From positions 1-5,225 of the forward strand of contig JAAZOO010000302.1 in NCBI GenBank assembly GCA_012797715.1: 5,225 bases of DNA. Reading direction: 5' to 3'. The notes under the pieces were generated by a model that saw only the letters and a list, made by a program, of their open reading frames with translations, searched no databases and was not told where the DNA came from. Positions 4,025-5,225 of the stretch are shown here, one piece after another. The position numbers and the translations under genes are program-made. Source of the DNA: Geobacteraceae bacterium (GTDB lineage Bacteria; Desulfobacterota; Desulfuromonadia; Geobacterales; Geobacteraceae). Positions within the stretch are counted from its first letter, which is position 1, and the number at the start of each line of letters is the position of its first letter.

Positions 4025-5225
4025 CTAGGGGCTGGTGTTTGACCCTCTGCGCAGAATGTTGTATGCCAGGTTCGTGATGATGCCGTGGGGGTTCTTCGCC
4101 ACACGGGTGAAGATGGCGGGCCAGGTGTACGCTTCCCGACGCGCTTTGGCCCATCCCCGGTAGAGGCGTTCCGGAGACATGAGCCGGGGGCGGTAGACCA
4201 CTTCCGCATGGTTGTACCGTGACCAGTCCTTGTGGAGGAGCCTCCCTTCCTTGTCGAAGCGGTTGAAAAGGGCCGTTCCCGGGTAGGGCGTGAGGAGATG
4301 GTAGGTTGTGAGGCTCGGGGCGCACCGTTCCAGGAAGCGTGCCGTGGCCTCGAAGATACCCTCGTCATGGTCGTCGAAACCGAAAATGATGGATGCCTCG
4401 ACCACGATTCCCGCATCCCGGATCCGCCTGATAAGTTCTTCCGGGGAGTAGCGGCTGCCGGTCTTGGGATGATTGGCATGGACGCCGGTCACGGATTCGA
4501 TGCCGACGAAGATGCCGATGCAGCCCGATTCCGCCACCAGGCGGACCATCTCCGGGTCTTCGGCGAAGCGGAGGTTCGCCTGCCCGCCCCACTTCAGCCC
4601 CATACCCTTCATACCAGCCAGGATGGGCTTTGCCCGAAGCGGGTCCCCCAGCAGGTTGTCATCCAGGAACACCGTCAGTTTCCGGTCGAAAGTGGCCAGC
4701 TCTGCCAGCACGTCATCGGTGTCCCGGTAGCGGAAGGCGCTGCCGAAGTAGTTGGTGACGATGCAGAAGGGGCATGAGTAGGGGCAACCCCGGCTGGCCT
4801 GGAGTGTCTGAGTGGTGAGGTAGCGCCTGCCGTTGAATATCTCCCGCCGCATCCAGGGAACGGCAAGCCGGTTCCCTGTGGGGATAGGCGCCCGGTACAG
4901 GGGTTGCAGGCGGCCGGCAAGGAGGTCGTCCAGGAGCATTTCCCAGACCGGCTCCGCCTCGCCGATGACCACGGCGTCCGCATGCTTTCCCGCCTCTTCG
5001 GGAAGGACCGTGGGGTGGATGCCGCCCAGCACCACCGGGACTCCGCGGCTGCGGAACTCGTCGGCAATCTGGTAGGCGCGCACCGACTGGTGGGTCATGG
5101 CGGTGATACCCACCAGGGTGAACTTCTCGTCAAAGGGGATGCTGTCATGCACTTCGTCTGCCAGGGTAACGTCCCATGACAGGGGGGTCGCCGCGGCGAC
5201 CTGCTTCAGGGAGAGGGAGGGGAGC
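4025..5225 (-). CDS. B12-binding domain radical SAM protein (5' end beyond the window)
   Basis: The reading frame stays open from the TAG at 4027-4025 to the right edge, showing 399 residues. A GTG at 5152 could be taken as a start, but the 24 codons before it continue the family pattern (LPSLSLKQVAAATP, then WDVTLADE), so the true start lies outside the window, probably a few dozen residues further. Visible residues 1 to about 110 are the cobalamin-binding-type Rossmann domain (VGITAMT, VVLGGIHPTVLPEEA, VVIGEAEPVWEMLL). The radical SAM cluster motif CPYSCPFC (CX3CX2C) is at visible residues 147-154 (bases 4786-4763). FLDDNLLGD, GGQANLRFAEDPEMVRLV, GIFVGIES and the LTPYPGTALF turn complete the TIM-barrel part, and the C-terminal tail looks like those of DUF4070-type relatives. 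Such enzymes use a 4Fe-4S cluster, S-adenosylmethionine and often methylcobalamin to methylate or rearrange unactivated carbons; the substrate cannot be told. It is cytoplasmic and converges on the inhibitor gene. Confidence 0.9.
   Translation of the reverse strand, partial: LPSLSLKQVAAATPLSWDVTLADEVHDSIPFDEKFTLVGITAMTHQSVRAYQIADEFRSRGVPVVLGGIHPTVLPEEAGKHADAVVIGEAEPVWEMLLDDLLAGRLQPLYRAPIPTGNRLAVPWMRREIFNGRRYLTTQTLQASRGCPYSCPFCIVTNYFGSAFRYRDTDDVLAELATFDRKLTVFLDDNLLGDPLRAKPILAGMKGMGLKWGGQANLRFAEDPEMVRLVAESGCIGIFVGIESVTGVHANHPKTGSRYSPEELIRRIRDAGIVVEASIIFGFDDHDEGIFEATARFLERCAPSLTTYHLLTPYPGTALFNRFDKEGRLLHKDWSRYNHAEVVYRPRLMSPERLYRGWAKARREAYTWPAIFTRVAKNPHGIITNLAYNILRRGSNTSP

Noticed and set aside
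3889..4479. 196-codon minus-strand frame
   Set aside because: It overlaps the radical SAM gene in another frame and is rich in Arg, Pro, Ser and Thr, as out-of-frame GC-rich readings are.
5150..5152. GTG as the true start of the radical SAM gene
   Set aside because: The 24 codons upstream continue the expected B12-domain sequence to the window edge, and no stop codon intervenes.

Overview
The window is GC-rich (roughly 58-60% by eye) with strong AGGAGG-type ribosome binding sites. It carries four protein genes of kinds common in anaerobic Desulfobacterota/deltaproteobacteria: a cobalamin-binding radical SAM enzyme, an iron-sulfur-flavoprotein-type reductase, a rhodanese-YceI fusion and an exported chagasin-type protease inhibitor. 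A Geobacter-, Desulfuromonas- or Syntrophus-like host is my best guess. That is inference from gene content, since there is no phylogenetic marker in the window.

Layout. Bases 1-448 are non-coding. They hold a T-run at the left edge, a GC hairpin, one copy (A, about 148-355) of a roughly 210-bp near-palindromic repeat, and the terminator of the next gene. Two minus-strand genes follow, each with its own promoter-like sequence. One is the rhodanese-YceI fusion (449-1354), whose rhodanese half has lost the catalytic cysteine. The other is a flavodoxin-fold NAD(P)H/FMN oxidoreductase with a CX2CX2CX7C cluster motif (1574-2149). The gap 2150-2724 lies between divergent genes and contains the flavoprotein promoter and the second, better preserved copy (B, 2356-2565) of the repeat. 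Next, on the plus strand, is a secreted two-domain protein (2725-3714): an unrecognised domain with a CHAC motif, followed by a complete chagasin (I42) cysteine-protease-inhibitor domain. The convergent gap 3715-4024 holds hairpins near both 3' ends. The minus-strand B12-binding radical SAM gene (4025 to the window edge) is open at its 5' end.

The genes do not form an obvious pathway. The two minus-strand genes in the middle are separated by 219 bp and look independently transcribed, and the inhibitor gene is alone on its strand. This reads as a chromosomal region of single-gene units with repeat-bearing spacers, not an operon. The points most worth following are the paired palindromic repeats, the architecture of the inhibitor protein, and the cysteine-less rhodanese joined to a cytoplasmic YceI domain.
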